Shown here piece by piece: positions 35,179-44,200 of a DNA stretch of 64,000 nt. The notes beneath the pieces are model-generated. The model made no database searches. It was not told the DNA's origin and saw only the letters and a list, made by a program, of their open reading frames with translations. Position 1 is the stretch's first letter. The number at the start of each line of letters is the position of its first letter. The stretch lies in the NCBI RefSeq assembly GCF_014204895.1, contig NZ_JACHMF010000001.1:3782001-3846000 (forward strand), given 5' to 3'. The DNA comes from Paractinoplanes abujensis (lineage in GTDB: Bacteria > Actinomycetota > Actinomycetes > Mycobacteriales > Micromonosporaceae). The position numbers and the translations under genes were made by a program.

Positions 35179-35470
35179 CCGGTCGGGCACGGCTGAGCTC
35201 TTCCGTGGGCGACGAAGTCCCGGCGGCATCTCTTGCGCGCGGAGTTGTGCGGGCTGAGCGCAGTTCTCATGGTCGGACGCCGGGACCTCCGGCCGAACGA
35301 CAGGCGTATCGAGCGGCAGGCGTCGGAGGGCGATCGCACCCGCTGCGCCCGACGATCCGGTGTCTGATTCCGGGCTCGTTCGGGGCAGCAACGACGGGTC
35401 GTCTGTCGGCAACGCGGCGTTGCGGGTACGTTAATCACCGTCCACATGCTCGGTCAGGCGGAGGTTAGGC
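35179..35470. other. Intergenic region without recognisable gene
   Basis: About 290 bp between the SGNH gene and the DUF5753 gene. I see no protein-like frame with family features, no strong hairpin and no RNA gene. The 3' end carries the GGAGGTT ribosome site (35460-35466) for the next gene. Confidence 0.6.
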
Positions 35471-36292
35471 GTGCCGGTCACAGGCCAACGCGTCGTGCGG
35501 CGCGCGTTGGGGCGGCGGTTGACGCGGCTGCGCACCGCATCCGGCATGAGCCGGCGTGATGTGGTGGAGGCCCGGCTCGGCATCTCCGAGCCGACGCTGC
35601 ACCGCATCGAGACGGGCAAGGTGCCGGTCACCGGGGCCAACGTCCGCGCGCTGTGCTGGCTCTACGGCGCCGACCAGAGCATCACCGACGCGCTGGCCGA
35701 CCTCGCGCTGGGCACCTCGCAGCAGGAGTGGTGGGACGCCAGCCCGGTGATCCCCGAGTGGTTCAAGCTGTACGTCGGGCTGGAGGCGTCCGCGTCCCGG
35801 ATGGCCGGCTACGACGGAGAGGTGGTTCCGGGCGAACTGCAGACCCCGGATTACGCGCGAGCCATCTTCGGCGCCGAGCAGCCGGTCGATCCGGAACTCG
35901 CCGAGCGCCATATCAATCTGCGCATGCAGCGGCAGAGGACGCTCTTCGCCCGCACCCCACCGGTCCGTCTCGTGACGGTGCTCGGCGAGGGAGCGTTGAC
36001 CCGCCCGGTCGGTGGCGAGCAGGTGATGAAGGGGCAGATCGAGTATCTGCGGCGACTGTCCGAGCAGGACACAGTCGACATCCGGGTACTGCCGTTCTCG
36101 GTCGGGGCGCACGCGGCAATGGCGGGCGCCTTCCGGATACTCGAGTTCGACGACCCGGACGATCCGGACGTGGTCTACCTCGAATCCCACGTCGGCGCGC
36201 TCTACCTCGAGGAGCAGGTCGAAGTGGACGAATACCGGCGGATCTTCGACTTGATCAGCAAAGATTCCGTACCGGTCGGAGAATTCCGGTAA
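35471..36292 (+). CDS. Helix-turn-helix protein with DUF5753 domain
   Basis: 273 aa. XRE-type HTH at about residues 10-65 (LTRLRTASGMSRRDVVEARLGISEPTLHRIETGK). DUF5753 at about 90-265 (WFKLYVGLEASASRMAGYDGEVVPGELQTPDYAR, VLGEGALTRPVGG, VDIRVLPFSVGAHAAMAGAFRILEF, VVYLESHVGALYLE). These regulators are numerous in filamentous actinomycetes, often beside a DUF397 gene, and some pairs have been linked to developmental or toxin-antitoxin-like control. Here the DUF397 gene lies 25 bp downstream on the opposite strand. GTG 35471 has GGAGG 6 bases upstream. Confidence 0.93.
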   Translation: MPVTGQRVVRRALGRRLTRLRTASGMSRRDVVEARLGISEPTLHRIETGKVPVTGANVRALCWLYGADQSITDALADLALGTSQQEWWDASPVIPEWFKLYVGLEASASRMAGYDGEVVPGELQTPDYARAIFGAEQPVDPELAERHINLRMQRQRTLFARTPPVRLVTVLGEGALTRPVGGEQVMKGQIEYLRRLSEQDTVDIRVLPFSVGAHAAMAGAFRILEFDDPDDPDVVYLESHVGALYLEEQVEVDEYRRIFDLISKDSVPVGEFR

Positions 36293-36317
36293 CCGCCAGC
36301 CGTACGGCGTGATCCGA

Positions 36318-36521
36318 TCAGTCGGTCAGGAGCTGGTCGAACTCGCCGCGCTTGGCGCCGAACAGGAACGAGTCCCACTCCTCGGTCGTGAACACCACGG
36401 TGCCGGCCTCGCGGGCCTTGCTGTTGCGGACCTCGATGAGGCCGTCCTGGCGGCGGGCCTCGACGCAACTGCCGCCGTTGCCCGTGGACCTGCTGGAAAT
36501 AATCCAGCTGTCGCTGCTCAT
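36318..36521 (-). CDS. DUF397 protein
   Basis: 67 aa. Typical DUF397 layout: WIISSRSTGNGGSCVEAR, then IEVRNSK and VVFTTEEWDSFLFGAKRGEFD. ATG 36521 was chosen over ATG 36608 because it matches the usual family N-terminus and has GGGGGAGGGG a few bases upstream. Normally transcribed with the DUF5753/HTH partner; here it converges with it (25-bp gap), so the two mRNAs may overlap at their 3' ends. Confidence 0.9.
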   Translation of the reverse strand: MSSDSWIISSRSTGNGGSCVEARRQDGLIEVRNSKAREAGTVVFTTEEWDSFLFGAKRGEFDQLLTD

Positions 36522-36680
36522 CAGCGCCCCTCCCCCTGGAGTTGCTTGCTGTGCGTAACTGGCGTGCCACCGATCCGACATCCATCTGACGTGCGAAATC
36601 AACATCAAAGTGCACGCGCGACTCTTTCACCACGAAAGTGGCGGCACTCAGAGTAGCCGAAAATCGGCTCGGATGCATCC

Positions 36681-36739
36681 TGTCACCGTGACACCTGTCT
36701 TCGTGAAATCTTGCACGGCCCCGAGGCGACTGTCATGAT
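36681..36739 (+). promoter_or_regulatory. Promoter and palindrome upstream of the diguanylate cyclase
   Basis: TGTCAC-C-GTGACA (36681-36693) is a perfect odd palindrome. It lies 17 bases upstream of a sigma-70-like pair: TTGCAC (36711-36716), 17-bp spacer, CATGAT (36734-36739). The predicted leader to ATG 36820 is about 75 nt. The surrounding 36522-36819 holds no gene. Confidence 0.45.
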
Positions 36740-36819
36740 TCCTCTGTGGCGCTCGGCGACCCGTCGCCGTCGCTCCACCCAACTCCAGCTGGTCCGCCGC
36801 AGTTCTGAGAGGACGGCCG

Positions 36820-37725
36820 ATGCGGATCCTCGATCCTGCAGCCGCCGACACCGGCGGCGCCCTGCCCGAGAACGCTCAACTGCGTACGGGGTCCGAGGTC
36901 GCCCGTCTTCAAGCGCGCATCGACCAGCTCGCCGCGCACGTTCAGCTGCTGGAGCAGGAGCGCGCCTCCCTGCGATGGATGGCCGGCCACGACGAGCTCA
37001 CCGGACTGGCCAACCGCCGCCTCTTCCAGACGCTCGCACCGCAACTGCTGCGCGACGGCGGTCATTCGCCGGCCGTCGTGATCCTCGACCTCAACGGGTT
37101 CAAGCCGATCAACGACACGTACGGGCATGACGCCGGCGACGAGGTCCTGCGCATCGTCGCCCGGCGCATGGCCACCTGCCTCGGCGACCACCTGGTGGCC
37201 CGGCTCGGCGGTGACGAGTTCGCCGCCCTGCCGCGCGCCCCGTACGCCGACGTCCCGCAGACGTGGTGGCACGAGGTGGCCGGCTCACTGAGCGCGGCGA
37301 TCGCCACCCCGATGGACGTACGGGGACGCATCCTGTCGGTCACCGCCTCGATCGGCGTCGTACCGGCCGGACGCACGGAAGACCTGCCCGACCTGCTGCG
37401 CCGCGCGGACCAGGCGATGTTCAGCGCCAAACGACACGCGAAAGCCACCGGCACCGCCGGCATCACGTGGGTCGTGGCCACCGGGAACGGCGACCACATC
37501 GGGACGTACGCCGCGGAACCGGCAATGACGTGCCGCCCGGGCGACCCGGTGTGGGTGCACCGCAACGGCGCCCGCCGGGCCGGCGTGGTCGAGAGCGCCT
37601 GCGAATGGGCGGCCCTGGTCCGCTACCGCTGCCCGAACGGCGCCGGCACGATGGTCGACACGATCCCCACGAGCGGCCTCACGATCCGCGCCGAGGCCGA
37701 CCCGTATCTGGACTCCTCCACCTGA
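36820..37725 (+). CDS. GGDEF-domain diguanylate cyclase
   Basis: 301 aa, cytoplasmic. A short coiled-coil (ARLQARIDQLAAHVQLLEQE) at about 30-50 leads to the GGDEF domain at about 55-215 (HDELTGLANRR, VVILDLNGFKPINDTYGHDAGDEVL, RLGGDEF intact, LLRRADQAMFSAKR). It should make cyclic di-GMP from GTP. The inhibitory I-site RxxD is absent (LGDH at that position), so product inhibition by that site is unlikely. A C-terminal extension of about 85 residues has no match I recognise (PVWVHRNGARRAGVV, ALVRYRCPNG) and may be a small beta domain. GAGAGGA lies before ATG 36820. Confidence 0.92.
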   Translation: MRILDPAAADTGGALPENAQLRTGSEVARLQARIDQLAAHVQLLEQERASLRWMAGHDELTGLANRRLFQTLAPQLLRDGGHSPAVVILDLNGFKPINDTYGHDAGDEVLRIVARRMATCLGDHLVARLGGDEFAALPRAPYADVPQTWWHEVAGSLSAAIATPMDVRGRILSVTASIGVVPAGRTEDLPDLLRRADQAMFSAKRHAKATGTAGITWVVATGNGDHIGTYAAEPAMTCRPGDPVWVHRNGARRAGVVESACEWAALVRYRCPNGAGTMVDTIPTSGLTIRAEADPYLDSST

Positions 37726-37731
37726 CGGCCG

Positions 37732-38658
37732 TCAGTTCGCCGTCAGCACGACCTTCCCGTGCAGGCCACCGGCCAGCACGCGCCGGTGGGCGTCGGCCGC
37801 TTCGGTCAACGGCATCGTGTCCGCCACGCGCGTGCGCAGCCGCCCCGCCGCCACCTGGCCCACCAAGTCGGCCAGCAGCTCCCGGTCGAGCCGGATGAGT
37901 TGCAGCTCCTGACGCACGCCGCGGGCCGGAACGATGGGTGGCGTGGGCCGGGTCGCGACGATGACGCCCCTGTCCTCCACGGCGGCGGCGGCCGCCGCAC
38001 CGACGGGGACCGCGTCGAACACCGCGGCGACCGGCCCGACCGTGGACAGCTCGACCGTACGGGGAACGACCTCGTGAGCGCCGAGACCGCGCACCCATTG
38101 CTCATCGTCGTGGGCGGCCTGCGCCAAGACGCGGTAGCCGGCCTGCACGGCGAGCTGGACGGCGAAACCGCCGACCCCACCGCTGGCCCCGGTGACCAGA
38201 ATGCTGCTGCCCGGCGGGAGCAGGGCCAACGACACCAGCGCCAGCCCCTGGTGTGCGGTCTGGGCGTTGAGCGGCACGGTGGCCGCGGACGCGAAGTCGA
38301 GCTCGTCCGGCAGCCGCACCAACCAGGCCGCGTCGGCCGCCACGAACTCGGCGTAACCGCCCGGCGCACCACGGGTCACATACCACGGGATCATCCCGAC
38401 GACCCGATCACCCACGGCGAAATCCGCGGCGCCAGGACCGACCGACGCCACCTCGCCGGCGATGTCCCACCCGGGCAGGAACGGCGGCACGTCGGGCCCG
38501 AGCGGGATCTCCCCCGTGGTGGCGGCGACGTCAGCCGGATGCACGCACACCGCGCGAACCCGCACCACCACCTGCCCCGGCCCCGCCTCGGGCTCGGGCA
38601 ACTCGGTCACCTGCAACACCTCAGGCCCGCCCAGCGCGGCCGCGACGACTCCCAGCAC
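37732..38658 (-). CDS. MDR-family NADPH:quinone oxidoreductase-like protein
   Basis: 308 aa. GroES-like N-terminal part (GPEVLQVTELPEPEAGPGQVVVRVRAVCVHPAD, GWDIAGEVASVGPG) and Rossmann domain (SSILVTGASGGVGGFAVQLAVQAGYRV). The C-terminal GLHGKVVLT is typical of zinc-independent quinone oxidoreductases. Probable NADPH-dependent reduction of quinones or enones; substrate unknown. GTG 38658 is the start. Lies 20 bp downstream of the aldo/keto reductase gene on the same strand, so the two oxidoreductases may be co-transcribed from the MerR-type promoter. Confidence 0.9.
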   Translation of the reverse strand: MLGVVAAALGGPEVLQVTELPEPEAGPGQVVVRVRAVCVHPADVAATTGEIPLGPDVPPFLPGWDIAGEVASVGPGAADFAVGDRVVGMIPWYVTRGAPGGYAEFVAADAAWLVRLPDELDFASAATVPLNAQTAHQGLALVSLALLPPGSSILVTGASGGVGGFAVQLAVQAGYRVLAQAAHDDEQWVRGLGAHEVVPRTVELSTVGPVAAVFDAVPVGAAAAAAVEDRGVIVATRPTPPIVPARGVRQELQLIRLDRELLADLVGQVAAGRLRTRVADTMPLTEAADAHRRVLAGGLHGKVVLTAN

Positions 38659-38678
38659 GCGTCCACTCTAGACCGTAC

Positions 38679-39659
38679 CTACTGACGGGCCCAGCCCTGC
38701 GCGTACGGGTCGGCCCAATCGGCACGGTCGACGTCGTCGAGGCGTTGCACCTGATCCGCGCTCAGCTCCAGTGCCACACCGTCGAAGGCGGCGTCGAGCT
38801 GGTGCAGCTTGCTGCCACCGAGCATCGGCCGCAGACCGCGGCTCAGCATCCAGGCCAGCACCACCTGCCCGCGCGTGGCGCCGGCCTCCTTGGCCACCTC
38901 GTCCAGCACAGCCAGCCGAGCCGTGTTCCCCGGATGGTCGTACACCTCGGCGATGTCCTTGTCCGGGTTGTCGTACGCGCCCGACAACAGCGGCGTGTAG
39001 GCCCACACGTCCATGCCGTGCTCCGCGGCGTAGTCGGCCTGTTCGTCGCTGAGCACGCCGAAGCGGTGGGCCACACCCGGCGGCAGCGTGCCCGGGCGGG
39101 GCCGGAGATAGGTGGCGTTGAGCTGCAAGGCGTCGAACGGCCGGGCCCCGATCGTCCGGGCGTGCGCGCGGCCTCGCTCGACCAGCCAGGCCGGATGGTT
39201 CGAGACCCCGAAGCGGTCGACCGGCAGCCCGTCGAGCGCGCCGACGGTCTCCTCGATCGGCACCGAGCGGTCCTCCTGGTGCAGCCACAGCAGGTCGACG
39301 CGATCGACACCGAGCCGGTCGAGGCTGCCCGCGAAGGCCGTCCGCACCGCGCCGGGCGACAACCCCATGCGGCGCGCGGGCCAGGAACCGGGCTCGAGCG
39401 GCTCGGCTCCCACCTTGGTCGCGATCCGCACCTTCTCCCGTACGCCGGGCCGGTCCGCAAGCCATCGCCCGAGCACCCGCTCGCTGACCCCACCGTGACC
39501 GTTCTCGCTGGCCCAGAACGCGTAGCAGTCGGCGGTGTCCAGCCACACCCCACCGCGTTCGACGAAGCGGTCGAGCAGGGCGTACGAGGTGGTCTCGTCG
39601 ATGGTGGTGCCGAACATCATCGTGCCGAGCACCAGCGGGGATGGCATCGCTTCAGTCAT
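38679..39659 (-). CDS. Aldo/keto reductase
   Basis: 326 aa. TIM-barrel NADPH-dependent reductase. Tetrad regions: LDTADCYAFW (Asp/Tyr), RIATKVG (Lys), LLWLHQED (His). VSNHPAWL, NATYLRPRPG and VWAYTPLLSGAYDNPD follow, and LGGSKLHQLDAAFDGV forms the cofactor phosphate site. ATG 39659 sits almost directly after a MerR-type promoter, so the transcript is probably leaderless or nearly so; ATG at MPSPL is an alternative. First gene of a probable two-gene stress or detoxification unit. Confidence 0.92.
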   Translation of the reverse strand: MTEAMPSPLVLGTMMFGTTIDETTSYALLDRFVERGGVWLDTADCYAFWASENGHGGVSERVLGRWLADRPGVREKVRIATKVGAEPLEPGSWPARRMGLSPGAVRTAFAGSLDRLGVDRVDLLWLHQEDRSVPIEETVGALDGLPVDRFGVSNHPAWLVERGRAHARTIGARPFDALQLNATYLRPRPGTLPPGVAHRFGVLSDEQADYAAEHGMDVWAYTPLLSGAYDNPDKDIAEVYDHPGNTARLAVLDEVAKEAGATRGQVVLAWMLSRGLRPMLGGSKLHQLDAAFDGVALELSADQVQRLDDVDRADWADPYAQGWARQ

Positions 39660-39666
39660 GCTCCGC

Positions 39667-39697
39667 AGCCTGGCACTTCGAGTGCACTCGAGGTCAA
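39667..39697 (-). promoter_or_regulatory. MerR-type promoter/operator of the aldo/keto reductase gene
   Basis: On the minus strand, TTGACC (39692-39697) and CAGGCT (39667-39672) are separated by 19 bp, the stretched spacing used by MerR activators. A 14-bp perfect palindrome, TCGAGTGCACTCGA (39678-39691), lies in the spacer. No MerR gene is adjacent; the nearest in this window begins at 44719. The -10 is only eight bases from the start codon. Confidence 0.65.
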
Positions 39698-39807
39698 GGC
39701 GCGTGCGGTGCGTGTGCGCCGAATGTACGCCGCATGTGCGACGTGTTCGTAGGTTTCTGCCGTCAAGCACCAGCCTGCGTTTTTCGACAGGAAGAAGATC
39801 CCGGACG

Positions 39808-40392
39808 ATGATGGTGAAGAAGACTGTGCACGGCGGGCTCGTCGCGTCGTTGACGGCCGGACTGCTGGCCGCGGTGGCCGCGCCTGCGACGCCGGCGTTC
39901 GCGGTCTGCGACGGTCCGAAATACAAGTACACCACGACAAGTAAGAGCCTGGTGCTGCTGCCGGGCAGCTACAAGACCGCCTGGGCCGACCCCGGCGCCA
40001 CCGTCACCTACGCCAAGGGCAAGACAACGGGGTGGACGGTCGGTGGCACGTTCACCGCGAAGGCGGAGGCCGGCATCATCCTGGCCAAGGCCGAGACGTC
40101 GTTGGCCATCTCGGTGACGTATTCCTGGTCGAACACGACCACGCAGACCATCTCGCAGAAGGTCCCGAAGGGCAAGCGGCAGGGCCGGCTGCGCCTCTAC
40201 TCCGACGGCTACCGATACAAGGTGACCAAGTATCAGCTCAAGTCGCCGTGCAAGTACGTGAAGATCAAGTCCGGCTGGCAGACCGCACCCAAGAAGAAGG
40301 CCGACACGTCGGTCGTGATGGAGTACCGCAAGAAGCCGCCGGTCGGCAAGGCCGCCGCCGACATCACCCCACAGCCGATCCCCGTCGGTTAG
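39808..40392 (+). CDS. Secreted beta-rich protein of unknown function (possible pore-forming-toxin-like fold)
   Basis: 194 aa. Signal peptide at about 1-32 (VHGGLVASLTAGLLAAVAAPATPAFA). The mature protein is Lys/Tyr/Thr-rich with two Cys residues. Alternating small/hydrophobic and polar residues at about 75-125 (FTAKAEAGIILAKAETSLAIS, VTYSWSNTTTQTISQ) resemble the amphipathic hairpins and flanking strands of aerolysin/ETX-like proteins, then a basic beta region follows. The toxin analogy is only inference from pattern; a structural or cell-wall role is equally possible. ATG 39808 and 39811 are both possible starts; AGGAAG lies about 14 bases upstream. Confidence 0.75.
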   Translation: MMVKKTVHGGLVASLTAGLLAAVAAPATPAFAVCDGPKYKYTTTSKSLVLLPGSYKTAWADPGATVTYAKGKTTGWTVGGTFTAKAEAGIILAKAETSLAISVTYSWSNTTTQTISQKVPKGKRQGRLRLYSDGYRYKVTKYQLKSPCKYVKIKSGWQTAPKKKADTSVVMEYRKKPPVGKAAADITPQPIPVG

Positions 40393-40395
40393 CGC

Positions 40396-40980
40396 TCAGG
40401 CGACGCAGTCGCGCGTCACCATGGCGAAGGGTTGCCAGACCCCGTGGTCGATGCGGGCGCTGAGGCGATCGGCCTCGGCGCCGACCCGGACGAGTTGCTC
40501 CGTGGTCAGCAAGGCGGCCGCGGCGTAGATCGCGCCGACGTGACGGCAGACGCTCGAGAAGACCGGATCGTCGATCGGCGCCATCGGCACCTCACCGACC
40601 GCGGCCAGCTCGGCGAGCGGCCAGTCGAGAAAGTCGGCGACCGGCTTGAGGTGCCGGAGGGTGGGCCAGTTCCGGTCGCTGCGCATCATCTTGTTGACGG
40701 TGCTGCGCGACAGCCCGAGGAACGGCAGCTCGTAGAGCCCGAACCCACGGTTGCGCAGCAGGCCGGCCACGATCGGGCGGTCACCGGGTGGCGCGGCCGG
40801 CTGCTCCGGCTCGGCGACCTCCAGCGCGGCCACGAAGTCGCGCAGCACCGCCAGCTGCTCGTGGTCGCAGAAGGTCACCCGATAGGCATAGCCCCGTACG
40901 ACTTCGCGAGCGCGCGGCGGCGGCAGCAGCCGGCCGGGGACCGGCTGCCGCTCCAGCACAAGCCGATCCGACAACAGCAT
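40396..40980 (-). CDS. Hypothetical protein with divergent XRE-like HTH segment
   Basis: 194 aa. Middle region ELPFLGLSRSTVNKMMRSDRNWPTLRHLKPVADFL looks like a Cro/C1-type HTH where NWPTLRHL replaces the usual turn to helix 4, as in conserved actinobacterial HTH proteins. The N-terminus (VVRGYAYRVTFCDHEQLAVLRDF) and C-terminal helical part (HVGAIYAAAALLTTEQLVRV) are not recognised. Converges with the secreted beta-rich protein gene, only 3 bp apart. Function unknown; DNA binding is likely. Confidence 0.7.
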   Translation of the reverse strand: MLLSDRLVLERQPVPGRLLPPPRAREVVRGYAYRVTFCDHEQLAVLRDFVAALEVAEPEQPAAPPGDRPIVAGLLRNRGFGLYELPFLGLSRSTVNKMMRSDRNWPTLRHLKPVADFLDWPLAELAAVGEVPMAPIDDPVFSSVCRHVGAIYAAAALLTTEQLVRVGAEADRLSARIDHGVWQPFAMVTRDCVA

Positions 40981-41263
40981 GCCGCGATTCTAGGCCGATC
41001 GATGGAACCGGTGTCCTACGGCCGTTTCGAGGGCGAGGAGCTGCTCTTCACCACAACGCCGAACTCAGGCCCGCCTGAGCGCCTCGGATGCCGATGACTG
41101 CGGCGAAGCTCAACCTGCTTGAGCAATGCGGACAGCGCCGAGGCGTGGCGTCGCAGGTACCGCGCCGCAGTGTCTTGTCTGACAATTTCCGCCGTCCACA
41201 ATTCGGCGATGAAGCGCATCTATCCGGCGACCATCCGTCCTTTCTGGAGTGGAGTAACGGTAG
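40981..41263. other. Intergenic region upstream of the subtilase
   Basis: No gene is supported. It carries the divergent start of the HTH-like gene and the leader of the subtilase. A minus-strand open frame of 67 codons (41016-41219) has no family features and was not called. Confidence 0.45.
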
Positions 41264-44200
41264 ATGCATTCGAGACGTTGGAGCGCCGCCATGATGGCGC
41301 TGGGAACGGTCGCGGCCCTCGCGGTGAGCGTCCCCGAGGTCCGGGCCGAAGCAGCAAAGCCCGGGCCGGCCGGAGAGGCGCCGGTCACGGTCACTCTGAT
41401 CACCGGTGACAGGGTGACGGTGTCCGGGGACAGGGTCACCGTCGAGCACGGTCCCGGCCGGGCCGGCATCCGGTTCTCGAGCCGGCTGATCGACGGTCAT
41501 CGGCACGTGGTTCCGGCGGACGCGGCGCCGCTGCTGCGGCAGGGCCGGCTGGACGAGCGGCTGTTCGACGTCACCATGCTGCGGGAGTTCGGCTACACCG
41601 GCGACAGCGATCTGCCGCTGCTGCTGGCATACCCGGGAAGCGGTCAGCGCAAGGGGGCGGCCGGCGCGCGAGCCGTGGTGCAGGGGACGTCGCGGGTGAG
41701 CCGCGACCTGCCGGGGTCGGGCCTGCTGGCCACGCGCACGACGCGGGCCGAGCGGGCCGGCCTGTGGAGCTCGCTGACCACGGGCACGGGCACGGCACGG
41801 ACGCTGACCCCGGGCATCGACCGGGTCCACCTGGACGGCAAACGTCACCTCGCGCTCGACGTCAGTGTGCCGCAGATCGGCGCGCCGGCCGCCTGGCAGC
41901 AAGGCCTGGACGGCGCCGGGGTGACGGTGGCGGTGCTCGACACCGGCATCGACAGCACCCACCCCGACTTCGCCGGCAAGATCACCGCGACGGCGAACTT
42001 CACCGACGAGCCGGACGACGACCTCGACGGCCACGGCACCCACGTCGCCTCCGCCATCGCCGGAACCGGAGCGCGGTCCGGCGGCAAGTACCGGGGCGTG
42101 GCGCCGGGCGCGAAGCTGGCCATCGCCAAGGTGTGCGGCGAAGCGGCCTGCCCCGAGTCGAACATTCTGGCCGGCATGGAGTGGGCCGCCCCGCGCGCAT
42201 CGGTGATCAACATGAGCCTGGGCTACTTCGACGTGCCCGGGGTGGACCTGCTGGAGCAGGCGGTCGAGGACCTCACCGCGGCACACGGTGCGCTGTTCGT
42301 CGTCGCGGCCGGCAACCGGGGATACGGACGTCTCGAGACGGTGATGTCGCCGGCCAGCGCGGACGCGGCCCTCGCCGTCGGGTCGGTCGACAATCGTGAC
42401 CACCTGGCGCCGAGCTCGAGCCTCGGCCCCCGTGTCGGGGACGGGGCGATCAAGCCGGACATCACGGCGCCCGGCGTGAACATCGTGGCGGCACGGGCGG
42501 CCAACGCGGTGATGGGTGATCCGGTCGTCGACGGCTACTCGAGCATGAGTGGCACGTCGATGGCCACGCCGCACGTGGCCGGGGCGGCCGCGATTCTCAC
42601 GCAGCAGCACGCTGACTGGTCGCCGAGCCGGAAGAAGGCGATGCTGATGGGCTCGTCGAAACCGACCGCGGGCCTGGACGGCTTCGCCCAGGGCGCCGGT
42701 CGCGTCGACGTCGCCCGGGCGGTCCGCCAGACGGTGGCCGTGGACGGCGCCGGCGTCAACTTCGGTCGTCAGGAGTGGCCGCACTCCGACGACGTCCCGA
42801 TCAGCCGGACCCTCACGTACCGGAACAGCGGCGCCGTTCCGATCACCCTGGCGCTCACCGTCGAGGGCGCTACGGACACGTTCTCGGTGACGCCGGCAAC
42901 CCTGACCGTTCCGGCCGGAGGCGCGGCGACGGCCGACGTGGTCGCCGACACCCGTGGTGAGGGACCGGACGGGTACCGGCACGCCCAGGTCGTCGCGACG
43001 GGCTCCGGCGACATCCGGGTCGGCACGCCGGTGGTGGTCAACCGGGACGTCGAAAGGTATGACGTGACCTTCCGCCACATCGACCGTACGGGCGCTCCCG
43101 ACGAATACCAACACTTCGGCTCGCTTATCCGGCTGGATCGTCCGAAGACCTACAACGTCGCGGACGGCGCGGAAGAGACGATCAACGTTCCCGCGGGAAC
43201 CTACGGGCTCGTCTCCGAGTTCTCCGCGGCGGACGGCACGAGCCTGCTGGTGCAACCGAAGCTCGTCGTCGACAAACCGATGACCGTCACGCTCGATGCC
43301 CGTACGGCCCGGCCGGTGACGGTGACCGCGCCTCGCGCCGACGCCCGCCAGGCCGCCACTTTCGTCAGCGTCTCCTGGACCACCAGTCAGAGCCAGGCCG
43401 GGACGACGGCCTACTCGTACGTTCCGGGTGATCTGTTCAGCGCACGGATCGGGCCGGCCCAGCCCGCTGATGAGTTCGCCGTCCTGGTCAACAGCGTGTT
43501 CGCCCGGTGGAAGAACGACGAGGACGGCTTCCGGGACAGCCCGTACACGTACGAGGTGGCGTACTCGCGCAAGGGTGACTTCTTCACCGGTTTCCAGAAG
43601 CGGATCACCACTGCGGAGCTGTCCACCGTGAAGGCCCGATATGTGCGGGAGGCGGACAACGCCAACGGCGCCAAGGCGCGCCGGCCGTCGCTCGGCGGAT
43701 CCGGATCGGGCGGCGTCGAGCTCGTGCCGTTCTCGCTGCCGTTCGAGCGCACCGAGTACGTCGGCGGTGACGGCACAGCCGGCTGGAGCGGCGAGTTCGA
43801 GCAGCAACTGGACGGCGAGACCCTGAGTACTTCGGCCGGGCCGGATCAGCGGCTGACGCCGGGCTCGGTCCATCACGAGTCCTGGAACACGCCGGTGTTC
43901 GCACCGTCGGTCACCAGCGGCGACTCTTTCCATCTGGCCGAGCGCTCCGGAGACATCATCTCGACCGGCATCACGCTGTTCGGCGACGGCGCCGGTCACT
44001 GGGGTGAAGCATCCGGGCCGGACACCCGCCGGACGGCCCTCTCCTCCGGCGGGACGCTGATCGGTGAGAGCTCGTCGCCGTTCCCCTCGTTCCCGGTACC
44101 CCCGGCGCGCACGACGTACCGGCTGGAGCAGTCGGCCACCCGCTCCGCGCCGTTCCGGCTGAGCACCTCGGTCAGCGGCGCGTGGACGTTTTCCTCCGCG

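Noticed and set aside
41016..41219. Possible 67-residue minus-strand gene upstream of the subtilase
   Set aside because: Open frame with an ATG, but no family features, and its basic, Ser-rich end looks non-coding.
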